DNA of 64,000 bases from Cytophagaceae bacterium. Its GTDB lineage: Bacteria; Bacteroidota; Bacteroidia; Cytophagales; Spirosomataceae. Below are positions 1 to 8,955 of this stretch, piece after piece. The position numbers and the translations under genes were made by a program. How positions within the stretch are numbered: the stretch's first letter is position 1; each line of letters starts with the position of its first letter. Where the stretch lies: NCBI GenBank assembly GCA_016722655.1, contig JADKIR010000004.1, positions 558,001 through 622,000 on the forward strand, read 5' to 3'. A model generated the notes under the pieces. That model ran no database searches. It was not told where the DNA came from and was given only the letters and a program-made list of their open reading frames with translations.

Positions 1-27
1 GCGGCTGACTCAGCAAGTGCTCAGTAA
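1..27 (+). CDS. Possible C-terminal tail of an upstream gene (partial)
   Basis: Frame 1 reads seven small or polar residues (ADSASAQ) and then TAA at 25-27. This would fit the end of a gene that began before the window on the same strand as the BatA-domain gene that follows. Seven codons cannot identify a family, and the stop could be chance. Confidence 0.3.
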   Translation, partial: AADSASAQ

Positions 28-164
28 TTGCCCGGGATATTAATATTTAATGATTTTGCGGATTCTGATTCTAATGGATTATTCCGCAAAATCATTTTTT
101 TGTATAAAAATATTGCTAAATTCATTCCTCAGATTTGTCTTAATTTTAAATAAACAAACCAGAT

Positions 165-2237
165 ATGCAGTTTTTGTTTCCCGGAGTATTGTGGGCATTG
201 GCAGCATTGGCGATTCCGCTGGTGGTGCATTTGTTTAATTTTCGAAGAACAAAAAAAGTATATTTTTCTAACGTCGCTCTCCTAAAGGCCGTTGAGACCA
301 AATCGGCCTCATTTAGAAAACTCAAAAGATGGCTCATTATGGCGGCCAGGATGCTATTTTTGGCTTGTCTGGTTTTAGCTTTTGCCCAACCTATTTATTA
401 CAAAAACAAAATCACTCCATCGACCAAACCCGTTGGAATAAACGGCATTTATCTCGACAACTCGCTCAGTATGCAAAATACAACTGACAACAAGCGTTTT
501 CTGGATCATGCCATTATCAAAATCGATGAATTGTTGTCGATATTTAACAGATCATCAAATTTACAGCTCACCACCAATGACTTTGATAGTCAGGATCAGT
601 TTATTACAAATTCCTCTAAAATCAAAGACAGACTTACTACTCTGGATTTTTCGGAAAGTCCAAGAACCCTGGAACAGGTATATAAAAGACAACATGGAAT
701 TGCAGCCAAAAACAACCCATCGGCGTCAAATGATTTTTTCTGGTTTTCTGATTTTCAAAAAAGTACCATTGGTTCATTGCAAAGTCTGAAAATTGACTCA
801 AATGACAAGGTTCACCTGATTCCGGTGAATGCGGCGGCTTACCAAAACGTATTTGTTGATTCTGTTTGGCTTTCAATGCCACTGATTCGTGAAATGCAGA
901 ATAATACGCTATATGTTAAGGTATTTAATTCGGGAAATAAAAAAGTGGATAAACTACCGCTTAAGCTTTATATAGACGACATTCAATCTTCCACCTCATC
1001 GGTTACCATTGAGCCCAATGGCTATCAGATTGCTTCTTTTACATTCACTGTGAAAGACAGGGGTATCCATAAAGCAAAAGTGAGTTTTGATGACCAGCCG
1101 ATTATATTTGACAATGAGTACTATTTTGTTCTCAATGCTTCTCCGACCATCCGAATTCTGCATCTATACGGCCAACGTAGTCCACAAAATTATATCGGAA
1201 AAATGTACGCCAACGACAGTTTGTTTAATTACAACAGTTTTTCAGTGCAAAATTTTGATCCGGGTCAGGTGCAAAATGCTGATTTAGTACTTCTTGATGG
1301 GGTTTCAGCTATTGAAGGCGAACTGAAAAGTACTTTGCAAACGTTCCTGCTTGCCGGGGGAAATGTTTTTATTAGTCCTTCAGAAAATCCTTCGGTTGGC
1401 AGTTTTCAGAGTTTTCTAAATCTCTATGGTATTACAGGTATTCAGAATGTTTATGAAAATATAAATCCCGAAAACTTCATGGATATTACTGAACCCGAAA
1501 AAAGTTCGCCTTTCTTTGAGGGAGTTTTTGAATCCGGCACATTCAATGGAATGGTTAGTTTACCCCGAAGCAATAACGTGTTAAGTTGGGGCGGGTCAGC
1601 AGAAAAACTACTTTCTTTCAGAAATGGACAGGTATTTATGTCAAAAACCAAAGTGGGTGACGGCAACATTTATATGATGTCGGCTCCTTTGATTTCCAAA
1701 TTTGGCAATTTTGCCGAGCATGCCTTTTTTGTACCTACATTTTATCGTATGGCCTCACTGAGTAGTAAATCTGAAAAAGTGGCCTACAGTTTTGAGAATT
1801 CTGACATACAATTTTACTTGCCAAATGCACCCAAAAACGCCACATATATTCTTAAAAACCAGAAAATGGAGATTATCCCCACCCAAAGGCTAATCGGAAA
1901 AACGCTGCATCTTACCTTGCCGAAGTCATCGGAACTGGGCAACAAGAATCAATTTAAAGCCGGGTTTTATGATTTGGTAATAAATGGAAAAGTGGAAAAA
2001 ACACTGGCTCTCAATCATGACAATATGGAGTCGAGGCTCGAAATTGTTTCGGCAGATGAGCTAAGAAAAATATTTGAAAATCAGGCCAAAGTAGAAGTTT
2101 ACAACAATATTTTTGACGGAGAATTTATAGAAGCCTTTCGTGACACTTCACTTGGGAAACCCCTCTGGAAGTACTTTCTGATTGCCGCATTGTTGTTTTT
2201 ATTGACCGAAATAGCCTTAGTGCGTTTGATGAAATAA
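165..2237 (+). CDS. BatA-domain membrane protein with vWA-like MIDAS motif
   Basis: The 690-residue protein starts with the two-helix BatA module: a hydrophobic segment at about residues 7-24, the FRRTKKVYFSN stretch, and a second helix at about 57-76. A DNSLS sequence at 98-102 fits the DxSxS metal-binding (MIDAS) pattern of von Willebrand A domains. A long periplasmic region follows, with a possible glutamine-amidotransferase-like fold around 330-480, and one helix near 671-687 ends the protein. BatA-type proteins of Bacteroidota belong to the aerotolerance (Bat) family, but proteins of this exact architecture have no settled function. Membrane anchorage and the domain order are seen; a role in envelope stress or protein folding is only inferred. 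Confidence 0.8.
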   Translation: MQFLFPGVLWALAALAIPLVVHLFNFRRTKKVYFSNVALLKAVETKSASFRKLKRWLIMAARMLFLACLVLAFAQPIYYKNKITPSTKPVGINGIYLDNSLSMQNTTDNKRFLDHAIIKIDELLSIFNRSSNLQLTTNDFDSQDQFITNSSKIKDRLTTLDFSESPRTLEQVYKRQHGIAAKNNPSASNDFFWFSDFQKSTIGSLQSLKIDSNDKVHLIPVNAAAYQNVFVDSVWLSMPLIREMQNNTLYVKVFNSGNKKVDKLPLKLYIDDIQSSTSSVTIEPNGYQIASFTFTVKDRGIHKAKVSFDDQPIIFDNEYYFVLNASPTIRILHLYGQRSPQNYIGKMYANDSLFNYNSFSVQNFDPGQVQNADLVLLDGVSAIEGELKSTLQTFLLAGGNVFISPSENPSVGSFQSFLNLYGITGIQNVYENINPENFMDITEPEKSSPFFEGVFESGTFNGMVSLPRSNNVLSWGGSAEKLLSFRNGQVFMSKTKVGDGNIYMMSAPLISKFGNFAEHAFFVPTFYRMASLSSKSEKVAYSFENSDIQFYLPNAPKNATYILKNQKMEIIPTQRLIGKTLHLTLPKSSELGNKNQFKAGFYDLVINGKVEKTLALNHDNMESRLEIVSADELRKIFENQAKVEVYNNIFDGEFIEAFRDTSLGKPLWKYFLIAALLFLLTEIALVRLMK

Positions 2238-2258
2238 CAAGTAATTGATTACTTCTTA

Positions 2259-2508
2259 CTTGTTTGTGTCCTTGCCCTTGTTTGTGCCCTAGCCCTTGTT
2301 TGTGTCCTAGCCCTTGTTTGTGTCCTAGCCCTTGTTTGTGTCCTCACAAACAAGAAGAAGACTTATTTTGTATCCTAGCTCTTGTTTGTATCCTAGCCCT
2401 TGTTTGTGTCCTCACAAACAAGAAGAAGACTTATTTTGTATCCTAGCTCTTGTTTGTATCCTTGCTCTTGTTTGTGTCCTAGCCCTTGTTTGTGTCCTCA
2501 CAAACAAG
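2259..2508. repeat. Nested tandem repeat with three perfect hairpins
   Basis: The block is built from an 18-bp unit, TTGTTTGTGTCCTAGCCC, repeated with small changes. Superimposed on it is a 68-bp higher-order unit that starts with the perfect hairpin CTTGTTTGTG-TCCT-CACAAACAAG. The hairpin lies at 2331-2354, 2399-2422 and 2485-2508; the last interval is 86 bp, that is 68 plus one extra 18-bp unit. The block fills the gap between the convergent BatA-domain gene and the gene ending at 2563. Reading frames through it give only repetitive Cys/Pro or Leu/Val strings and are not credible proteins. Confidence 0.9.
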
Positions 2509-2562
2509 ACCGACTTAGTTAATATCGGACCTTTTATTGTATTCCTTTAAACAAGTCCAACC

Positions 2563-3585
2563 TCAATGCAAATTCACCATTTTCAGGCTCAGCTCCACTA
2601 CTTCACCCATGTTTTTACAATCCAAAAACTCCTTGTTTTTATAGTGTTTTGCCAGGTCTTTTCTGAGTTTCACGAGATTTTCCTCAATGCATATTACATC
2701 AGTTTTCATACAGTCAAGCAGGTGTTCCAGTTTAACTTTTTCAGCTTTCATTCGACCCGCTATGAGTGAGCGTTCTTCAATCTGGTATTGCTTTACCGAC
2801 TCCGGCGTCATGTATTTCATACCCAATTGCACCAATGGATTGTTTTGTTTGAAATACTGTGGCATATAAACCGACTTTGACCCTTCAAACGACTGTTGGT
2901 CAAAATCTATCGCCCTGATACGGTATTGGAAATCTTCGAAATCAGGTATAGCAATCACGACAAAATTGCTGGAATGCATATCACCCAAAAGTCTTACAAA
3001 GCACCTCTCATTAAATTTCACAAACTCTTTCGATAGCCTGATTGGATTCAAGTTCTCACTTTTCAGGTGTTTTTGCATAAAAAGATCCCCTGTAATCCCT
3101 ACAATATGCTCTTCTATCAGAGTATTTTCATAGGTAATGTAAGAGATGGCGTTAGGAGAAAGCAAGTGCTCCAATTCCAATCCATAGATACGGGAAGAGT
3201 CGGCTTTTTTTATGTAAAAATAATCTCCGTTGTCGTTCACTTTATTGATTATCCTGATTCTGAATGGCAGGGTATTGGCATAAGTACACACATCCACACG
3301 GTCAACTACCAAGTGATTGATAACCGCCTCGTCACCGTCAGTTTTTAAATCGGCATAGATAGCTTTCAGGTTTTCATAAATTTCTTCCATATCACTTTGG
3401 GGATAATACACGGTTTCCCAAAGAGTATCTTCTCCTTTTTTGTCATACAATGTCACCTTGCTGTTATACCGCAGCAGGTCTTCGTATTTCAAAGGGATTT
3501 TTTGTTCCCGTCCAAACTGCGTCAGGTATGACCTCAATTTTGTTGAAATCGCAAATGGAATTTTTTTCTTTGATATTAGTGCCAT
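2563..3585 (-). CDS. Conserved protein with phosphotransferase-like catalytic motifs
   Basis: I do not recognise a named family for this 340-residue soluble protein. Residues 201-207 read GDMHSSN and 226-229 read IDFD. These match the layout of the HGDxxxxN catalytic loop and the IDxD metal-binding motif of aminoglycoside phosphotransferase / choline kinase-type folds. A lysine pair at about 126-127 and glutamates at 158-159 sit where the nucleotide-binding lysine and helix-C acid would be. The ATG follows directly after the stop of the MFS carrier gene, so the two are probably translated together. A kinase role is inferred from the motifs alone. Confidence 0.5.
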   Translation of the reverse strand: MALISKKKIPFAISTKLRSYLTQFGREQKIPLKYEDLLRYNSKVTLYDKKGEDTLWETVYYPQSDMEEIYENLKAIYADLKTDGDEAVINHLVVDRVDVCTYANTLPFRIRIINKVNDNGDYFYIKKADSSRIYGLELEHLLSPNAISYITYENTLIEEHIVGITGDLFMQKHLKSENLNPIRLSKEFVKFNERCFVRLLGDMHSSNFVVIAIPDFEDFQYRIRAIDFDQQSFEGSKSVYMPQYFKQNNPLVQLGMKYMTPESVKQYQIEERSLIAGRMKAEKVKLEHLLDCMKTDVICIEENLVKLRKDLAKHYKNKEFLDCKNMGEVVELSLKMVNLH

Positions 3586-4812
3586 TTATTCTGTATAATC
3601 AAGGTTTTTGGAAAATGTATCTTTTAAAAAAAATGTGGAAGAAAAAGCAAAAATAAAACATAAAATACCTGAAATGGCAGCTGCTTCCAATACTGAAACA
3701 CCGAAAGCAGGCCTGAGCCACTGGTAAAAAAGACTTATGGGTACTGCAGCACCTCTTGCGAAATTAGGAATGGTGGTGGCAACAGTTGCCCTAAGATTAG
3801 TGCCAAACTGCTCCGCAGCAAGTGTGATTAGGTTTACCCAATAACCTGCAGCAAAGCCCAATGCTACATAAATTGCATACAATAACCCTACTGATATGTT
3901 TTTCGAAATCAAATGGAAAATCAACAAAACCAGCCCTAAAATCAGAAAAAAACGAATAACTTTTAATCTGTTTTTAAACCATTGGCTCAAAAGGCCGGAA
4001 GATAAATCGCCGATTGTAAGACCAATATAAACCAATGAAACAGCGACACCGGCTTTAATTTCTGCTTTAATACCCAATTCTGCGGCCACTTCGGGTGCCA
4101 ACTGCATCAAAATGGCGATGGTAAAAAATATGGGCAAGCTTATCAGAATACTTGAAAAATACCTCTTAAATCTGCTTTTATCGGTGAATAAAGAAAAGAA
4201 ATCACCTTTAAGTTTATCCGAAACTTTTGCTTTTTCAAATAAGGAAGACTCAAATGTATTGAAGCGAAGTACCAATAAAAGTAAACCCATACCACCACCG
4301 ATTAAAAACGAAATTCTCCAGGTAGTAAGGTCTCCCAACAATCCCGCAAAAACTGCACCCAATGCACCTGAAGCCGCCACAATGGCCGTACCATAGCCTC
4401 TTTTTTCCTTGGGCATAACCTCCGAAACCAGGGTTATTCCCGCACCCAACTCACCGGCAAGTCCAAAACCCGCCACAAACCTTAAAACATAATATTGCCA
4501 CAGCTGATCCACACCGGCATTGAGTAAATTGGCTAATGAATACACCAAAATAGAGCCAAAAAGCACCGAAAGCCTCCCTTTCTTGTCGCCCATTACCCCG
4601 AAGAAAATACCACCGAGAAATGTGCCGATCATCTGAATATTGAAAAGATTTAGACCGATTCCAGCCAATAAATTTTCAGGAACTCCCAGACTCAATAAAC
4701 TCGACTTTCGGATTACAACAAATAAAATAAGGTCGTAAGCATCAACAAAATAGCCCAATGCGGCGACCATGACAATCAAATAAGGATGGTTTTTTAGGAT
4801 TTTAGAATTCAA
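3586..4812 (-). CDS. MFS transporter (metabolite:H+ symporter type)
   Basis: This 408-residue protein has about twelve hydrophobic segments. It carries MFS signature sequences: GDKKGR in the loop between helices 2 and 3 (about residues 75-80), RFVAGFGLAGELG in helix 4, and MPKEKRG after it. The early motif VDAYDLILF resembles helix 1 of sugar or organic-acid symporters such as the AAHS and SHS groups. The substrate cannot be read from the sequence. The gene is first in a two-gene minus-strand unit with the kinase-like protein, whose ATG abuts its stop codon. It diverges from the coiled-coil protein gene at 4930. Confidence 0.8.
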   Translation of the reverse strand: MNSKILKNHPYLIVMVAALGYFVDAYDLILFVVIRKSSLLSLGVPENLLAGIGLNLFNIQMIGTFLGGIFFGVMGDKKGRLSVLFGSILVYSLANLLNAGVDQLWQYYVLRFVAGFGLAGELGAGITLVSEVMPKEKRGYGTAIVAASGALGAVFAGLLGDLTTWRISFLIGGGMGLLLLVLRFNTFESSLFEKAKVSDKLKGDFFSLFTDKSRFKRYFSSILISLPIFFTIAILMQLAPEVAAELGIKAEIKAGVAVSLVYIGLTIGDLSSGLLSQWFKNRLKVIRFFLILGLVLLIFHLISKNISVGLLYAIYVALGFAAGYWVNLITLAAEQFGTNLRATVATTIPNFARGAAVPISLFYQWLRPAFGVSVLEAAAISGILCFIFAFSSTFFLKDTFSKNLDYTE

Positions 4813-4869
4813 TTAACTTAATATTTATGATAATCGTCAAAAAAGGATTGAATATAAGGGCAATTGGGC

Positions 4870-4899
4870 TTTGAAAACAAAAATAAAAATATATTTTTG
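4870..4899 (+). promoter_or_regulatory. Bacteroidota-type promoter (-33 TTTG, -7 TATTTTTG)
   Basis: TTTG at 4870-4873 and TATTTTTG at 4892-4899 are 18 bases apart. They match the known Bacteroidota promoter pattern TTTG / TAnnTTTG. Transcription would start near 4906, so an in-frame start upstream at 4864 is unlikely and the ATG at 4930 is supported. Confidence 0.6.
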
Positions 4900-4929
4900 T
4901 CGTTAATATCTAACCAAAATAAAACACTT

Positions 4930-5880
4930 ATGGAAGAAACTAATAAAAGCAGTAACTCAGTCATGAAAGCAGGGCTGGTTCTTGCTGTAGCTTTAGCAGC
5001 CGTATTCGGCTATCTTTATTTTAATGAAAAGCAACAAACTTCTCAGCAAAATGTCACACTTACCGAAAAAACTCAGGAGCTTTTAAGAACAAATACCAAA
5101 CTTGATTCTATTTCGTCAGAATTAGATGCCAAAATTGCTGAAATCACTGCTCTGGGCGGCCAGGTTGATGAGCTTGAAGCCATGAAAGCACAATTGGAGA
5201 AAGACAAAAAGTCTCTGCTCTCTTCAAAAAATTTCAACTCAAAAGAATATCAGACTAAAATAAAAAATTATGAAACTATTTTAGCTGAAAAAGATGCCGA
5301 ACTGGCCAAATTACGTGAGGAAAATGCTGTTCTTAATAACCAAAATCAAATTCTTTCTTCTGAAAATACAGGCTTGAAAAGCTCCAATACCGAACTCAAA
5401 TCGGCCAAAGATGCATTGGCAGATTCAGTTTACAGAACTACCGTACAAAACCGGGAATTATCAGAAAAAGTAACCCTTGCGGCCGCCCTCAGACCTATGA
5501 ACTACTCTGTGACAGCGATAAATTCAAGAGGCAAAGAAAGAGATGGGGAAGAATTTAAAGCACGTAGAGTTGACAGAATCAAATTAAGTTTTAAACTCTC
5601 AGAAAATCCATTGACTAAAAAAGAGAACAAAACTATTTATATGCGAATGACTGACCCTAAAGGAAATGTGATTTCTGATATGGCAACCGGTTCAGGTGCA
5701 TTTAATTTTGGTGGAAAAGAAACCATATACACTGCCAAGCAAACTGTACTTTATAATAATTCTGGTCAAACGGTGGAATTTATCTACAACCGCGGAACTA
5801 ACTATGAAAAAGGCACATATAAAATAGAATTATATGCCGATGGGTTTAGAGTTGGGCAAACCAATTTTACGATTAAATAA
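4930..5880 (+). CDS. Membrane-anchored coiled-coil protein
   Basis: From the ATG at 4930 the protein has 316 residues. There is a short cytoplasmic N-terminus, one transmembrane helix at about 13-31, and a long heptad-rich coiled coil at about 35-180 (many E, K, L, N and Q residues). A compact C-terminal domain of about 110 residues ends in YKIELYADGFRVGQTNFTIK and looks like a beta sandwich. I do not recognise a characterised homologue; proteins of this build are common and uncharacterised in Cytophagales. The gene stands alone, with a promoter at 4870-4899 and a terminator at 5902-5932. Confidence 0.75.
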   Translation: MEETNKSSNSVMKAGLVLAVALAAVFGYLYFNEKQQTSQQNVTLTEKTQELLRTNTKLDSISSELDAKIAEITALGGQVDELEAMKAQLEKDKKSLLSSKNFNSKEYQTKIKNYETILAEKDAELAKLREENAVLNNQNQILSSENTGLKSSNTELKSAKDALADSVYRTTVQNRELSEKVTLAAALRPMNYSVTAINSRGKERDGEEFKARRVDRIKLSFKLSENPLTKKENKTIYMRMTDPKGNVISDMATGSGAFNFGGKETIYTAKQTVLYNNSGQTVEFIYNRGTNYEKGTYKIELYADGFRVGQTNFTIK

Positions 5881-5901
5881 TATTTTTAAAAGATAAAATT
5901 A

Positions 5902-5932
5902 AGAAGCGGCAATATTGTCGCTTCTTTTTTTT
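5902..5932 (+). terminator. Rho-independent terminator
   Basis: AGAAGCG at 5902-5908 pairs with CGCTTCT at 5919-5925 around an AT-rich stem and loop. A run of T follows. It lies about 20 bases after the stop of the coiled-coil protein gene. Confidence 0.85.
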
Positions 5933-5990
5933 GGTTAAAATAATATCTGAATTAAGCATTTCTTACAATCTAATTATTGATTCAATACTC

Positions 5991-5998
5991 TATTTTTG
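5991..5998 (+). promoter_or_regulatory. Putative -7 box (TATTTTTG)
   Basis: TATTTTTG fits the TAnnTTTG consensus and lies about 50 bases before the PmoA-family start codon. I see no convincing -33 TTTG at the usual spacing. Confidence 0.35.
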
Positions 5999-6049
5999 AT
6001 AGAAATTAATTCTAATTTGAATTAATCAGAAAAAATCAATCTTAAAAAA

Positions 6050-7087
6050 ATGAAAAAAATATTGCTTTTGGCTACCATTGGCCTTTTTCAAACTGCTTAT
6101 GCCCAGAAAAAAGTGAGCTTTAAAAACCTGGATTCAGAACATAAGATAGAAGTAAAAATTGGAGAAAAAATTTTTACCAATTATTATTATCCGGGAAAAG
6201 ATGTTTTGAAAAAAGCGGTATTAAATCCTGTTTTTACCCCGCAAGGCACCGAAGTGACCCGGGGCTGGCCCATTTCACCCCGAAAAAACGAAAGAATAGA
6301 CCATCCGCACCATGTAGGTGTATGGCTTAACTATGAGGATGCCAACGGCCATGATTTTTGGAATAACTCTGTTGAAGTAGAAAAATCAGGTGATAAACGC
6401 ACTTTTGGAACCATTGTTCACACCGGAATAAAAACTCAGAAAGGCGGTAAAAAATCCGGAAAACTAGTTGTTACTGCTGATTGGTTAGATAAAAATGGTC
6501 AATTGATGCTCATTGAAGAAACAACCTATATTTTTTCTGGTAAAGATGAAACTAACATAGTTGACCGGATCACCAAACTGACTGCAGCAGACAAAAAAGT
6601 AGTATTTAAAGATGTAAAAGATGGCTTTTTTGCCATCAGAGTCGCCCGTGAACTCGAAATTCCTTCCAATAAACCCGAAATGTTTACTGATGCAAGTGGT
6701 CTGGCTACCAAAGTGCCGGTGCTTGACAATACAGGCGTAAATGGAAATTACCTCAATGCACAGGGAATTACCGGAGAAGACACCTGGTCAAAACGCTCAG
6801 AATGGGTCACTCTTCAGGGAAATATTGGTCAGGAAAGTATTTCGGTAAGTATTTTTGACCATCCCAAAAACGTTAATTATCCTTCATACTGGCACACACG
6901 CGGGTACGGTCTTTTTAGTGTTAATCCTTTAGGCGAAAAAGTATTCACAAACGGTAAAAAGGAAACCAATCTGACCTTAGAACCGGGTCAATCGACCACT
7001 TTCAGATACCGATTGGCGGTAAGCAGTGCCAAACTATCGCCGGAAAAAATACAGATTTTGGCAACGGACTTTAATAAACGGTACTAA
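6050..7087 (+). CDS. Secreted PmoA/DUF6807 family protein
   Basis: The 345-residue protein has a signal peptide at about 1-18 (cleavage after AYA). It carries the family's conserved segments RGWPISPRKNERIDHPHHVG (about 75-94) and HDFWNN, followed by a beta-rich body. Databases often name this family methane oxygenase PmoA, but it is unrelated to methane oxidation. Members occur in Bacteroidota and Planctomycetes near carbohydrate-processing genes, and an extracytoplasmic beta-sandwich role in glycan use is the usual inference. The gene appears to be a single unit with a -7 box at 5991-5998. Confidence 0.8.
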   Translation: MKKILLLATIGLFQTAYAQKKVSFKNLDSEHKIEVKIGEKIFTNYYYPGKDVLKKAVLNPVFTPQGTEVTRGWPISPRKNERIDHPHHVGVWLNYEDANGHDFWNNSVEVEKSGDKRTFGTIVHTGIKTQKGGKKSGKLVVTADWLDKNGQLMLIEETTYIFSGKDETNIVDRITKLTAADKKVVFKDVKDGFFAIRVARELEIPSNKPEMFTDASGLATKVPVLDNTGVNGNYLNAQGITGEDTWSKRSEWVTLQGNIGQESISVSIFDHPKNVNYPSYWHTRGYGLFSVNPLGEKVFTNGKKETNLTLEPGQSTTFRYRLAVSSAKLSPEKIQILATDFNKRY

Positions 7088-7125
7088 AAATGCATAAATG
7101 GTAATTTTTTTTGATTGATAAGTTA

Positions 7126-7133
7126 TAATTTTG
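7126..7133 (+). promoter_or_regulatory. Putative -7 box (TAATTTTG) for terC
   Basis: TAATTTTG fits TAnnTTTG and is 21 bases before the TerC start. The nearest TTG (7111-7113) is too close to be a normal -33 element, so this is tentative. Confidence 0.35.
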
Positions 7134-7153
7134 CAAAAAAAATAAATTCTATA

Positions 7154-7915
7154 ATGCAAGATTTACTCACCTCGGCAGCCCTGACCAGTATTTTGACGCT
7201 TACAATTCTCGAAATCATTCTGGGAGTCGATAACATCATATTTATTTCCATTATATCGGGAAAGCTTCCCAGCCATGAGCAGAAAAAAGCACGAAACATT
7301 GGCCTATTAACTGCAATGGGTATCAGAATAGGTCTGCTATTTGTATTAGGTTGGGTTTTAGGGCTGGAAAAAGATCTGTTTAATCTACAGGATCTTGGAC
7401 TACCTATTGACCTTGGATTTAGCGGTAAAGACCTCATACTGTTAGGCGGAGGGTTGTTTCTGTTATACAAATCTACTTCAGAAATACACCATAAACTGGA
7501 AGGTAAAAATGATGATTTGGACACCAATAAAGGCGTTGCATCGCTTTCAAGAGCGGTTATGGATATTACCGTGATAAACATTATTTTCTCTATTGACTCC
7601 ATTATTACTGCAATAGGTATGACTACCGTGATAGCTGTTATGGCAGCTTCGGTGGTACTATCAACGATTGCCATGTTGCTATTTGCAAAAAATGTAGGTG
7701 ATTTTGTTGAAAAACACCCAACAGTAAAAATGCTTGCCCTTTCGTTTTTAGTTATGATAGGAACTCTTTTGGTTGCCGAAGCATTCCATGTACATGTGCC
7801 AAAAGGTTATGTGTATTTTGCAATGGCGTTTTCGTTTTTGGTCGAAATGCTTAACATTAAAATGCGTACAAGCTCTAAAAAACCCGTGGAATTACATACC
7901 CACGTGAAAGAGTAA
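7154..7915 (+). CDS. TerC family integral membrane protein
   Basis: From the ATG at 7154 the protein has 253 residues and about seven to eight membrane helices. The TerC family signature is visible: EIILGVDNIIFISII near the N-terminus and the paired VINIIFSIDSIITAIGM in the second half, each with a membrane-embedded aspartate. TerC/YkoY-type proteins act in metal ion (Mn, Ca) export or tellurite resistance in other bacteria, and some help metallate secreted enzymes. Substrate specificity here is unknown. An upstream start at 7115 would include the promoter-like box and is less likely. It is followed closely by plsC and gatC. Confidence 0.85.
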   Translation: MQDLLTSAALTSILTLTILEIILGVDNIIFISIISGKLPSHEQKKARNIGLLTAMGIRIGLLFVLGWVLGLEKDLFNLQDLGLPIDLGFSGKDLILLGGGLFLLYKSTSEIHHKLEGKNDDLDTNKGVASLSRAVMDITVINIIFSIDSIITAIGMTTVIAVMAASVVLSTIAMLLFAKNVGDFVEKHPTVKMLALSFLVMIGTLLVAEAFHVHVPKGYVYFAMAFSFLVEMLNIKMRTSSKKPVELHTHVKE

Positions 7916-7923
7916 TTTTGCCA

Positions 7924-8670
7924 ATGATTAAATCAATAAAACTGGTATTGAATTATCTTTTCAACGCCTGGGCGATATTTTGGTTACTAGCTATTTATCT
8001 GATTTTGCATCCGTTTATCTGGATTTGCACCCGAAAAAAGTCTTGGAACAGATATGGAACCAAACTCACTAATCTATGGGCAGATTTGTTTTTCCCTATA
8101 GCCGGAATCCCTGTTTCGATTGAACATAGGTTTAATCCGGATCCTGAGAAAAAATATATTTTCGTAGCCAACCATTTTTCATATCTCGATGTAGCTGTGG
8201 GCATGAAAGTAGTGAGGAATTATTTTTCTTATATGGGAAAAAGCTCCGTAAAACGTATCCCTCTTGTAGGTTATATGTTTGCAAAATTGCACATTCAGGT
8301 TGACAGAAGTGACAAAAATAGCCGAACCAAGGCTCTCATGAGATCAAAAAAAGCTTTAGAAGAAGGCAGGAGCCTTTTTATTATGCCTGAGGGTGGGATA
8401 ATTTCGCCAAGCATCCCGAAAATGCAACAACCATTTAAAGATGGTGCATTTATTCTGGCAATTGATTCGAAAGTACCCATTGTGCCGATTACTTTCTTAA
8501 ATTTGCATAAAATAATGCCCAATATCAGTTTGAAATGGGGAATTCCGAAAGTGGTAATTCATCAGCCAATCGATACCAGGGATTTGAATTCGGGAGACAT
8601 TGAATTTTTAAAGCAAAAAGTTTACGAAGTGATTCAGACCGAGTTGGATCAATATTATTCAATAAAATGA
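7924..8670 (+). CDS. plsC: 1-acyl-sn-glycerol-3-phosphate acyltransferase
   Basis: The 248-residue membrane-associated enzyme transfers an acyl group to the sn-2 position of lysophosphatidic acid in phospholipid synthesis. The acyltransferase HX4D motif is HFSYLD at residues 84-89. The substrate-binding MPEGG motif is at 154-158, and a hydrophobic helix lies at about 13-36. I chose ATG 7924 over the in-frame TTG at 7918; it lies eight bases after the terC stop. The stop overlaps the gatC start in an ATGA arrangement. A side branch acting on other lysolipids cannot be excluded. Confidence 0.85.
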   Translation: MIKSIKLVLNYLFNAWAIFWLLAIYLILHPFIWICTRKKSWNRYGTKLTNLWADLFFPIAGIPVSIEHRFNPDPEKKYIFVANHFSYLDVAVGMKVVRNYFSYMGKSSVKRIPLVGYMFAKLHIQVDRSDKNSRTKALMRSKKALEEGRSLFIMPEGGIISPSIPKMQQPFKDGAFILAIDSKVPIVPITFLNLHKIMPNISLKWGIPKVVIHQPIDTRDLNSGDIEFLKQKVYEVIQTELDQYYSIK

Positions 8671-8954
8671 AAATTGACAAAGAAAAAATAGAGCAAATAG
8701 CTCATTTGGCCAGATTGGAACTTACTGAAGAAGAAAAACAATCAATGGCCAAGGATTTTGAAAATATTCTGGAATGGATGGATCAACTCAAAGAGATTGA
8801 CACCACCCAAACTGAACCACTCATACACATGCATAAAGGTGTAAATATTTACAGAAAAGACGAAGCCGAAATCCACTTGTCAAGAGAGGAAGGGCTTTTA
8901 AATGCTCCCCTCAAAAACGAAGAATATTTTAAGGTACCAAAAGTAATTGAGTAG
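8667..8954 (+). CDS. gatC: Asp-tRNA(Asn)/Glu-tRNA(Gln) amidotransferase subunit C
   Basis: The 95-residue protein has the typical GatC layout: IEQIAHLARLELTEEEKQSM at the N-terminus, ILEWMDQLKEIDT in the middle, and a C-terminus ending near EEYFKVPKVIE. GatC wraps around GatA and GatB and stabilises the complex that converts misacylated Glu-tRNA(Gln) or Asp-tRNA(Asn) to the correct amide. The start codon overlaps the plsC stop by four bases, so translation is probably coupled. gatA and gatB are not in the window, which is common in Bacteroidota. Confidence 0.92.
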   Translation: MKIDKEKIEQIAHLARLELTEEEKQSMAKDFENILEWMDQLKEIDTTQTEPLIHMHKGVNIYRKDEAEIHLSREEGLLNAPLKNEEYFKVPKVIE

Positions 8955-8955
8955 T

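Noticed and set aside
2259..2508. CRISPR array
   Set aside because: The repeats are nearly contiguous, with repeat-derived sequence between the hairpins instead of unique spacers, and no cas genes are near.
2264..2550. Open frames through the tandem repeat encoding Cys/Pro or Leu/Val strings
   Set aside because: The repeat unit of 18 bp keeps frames open by itself. The products are repetitive, lack a start signal and match no protein type.
7123..7674. 183-codon minus-strand frame inside terC
   Set aside because: It is the antisense shadow of a clear TerC membrane protein.
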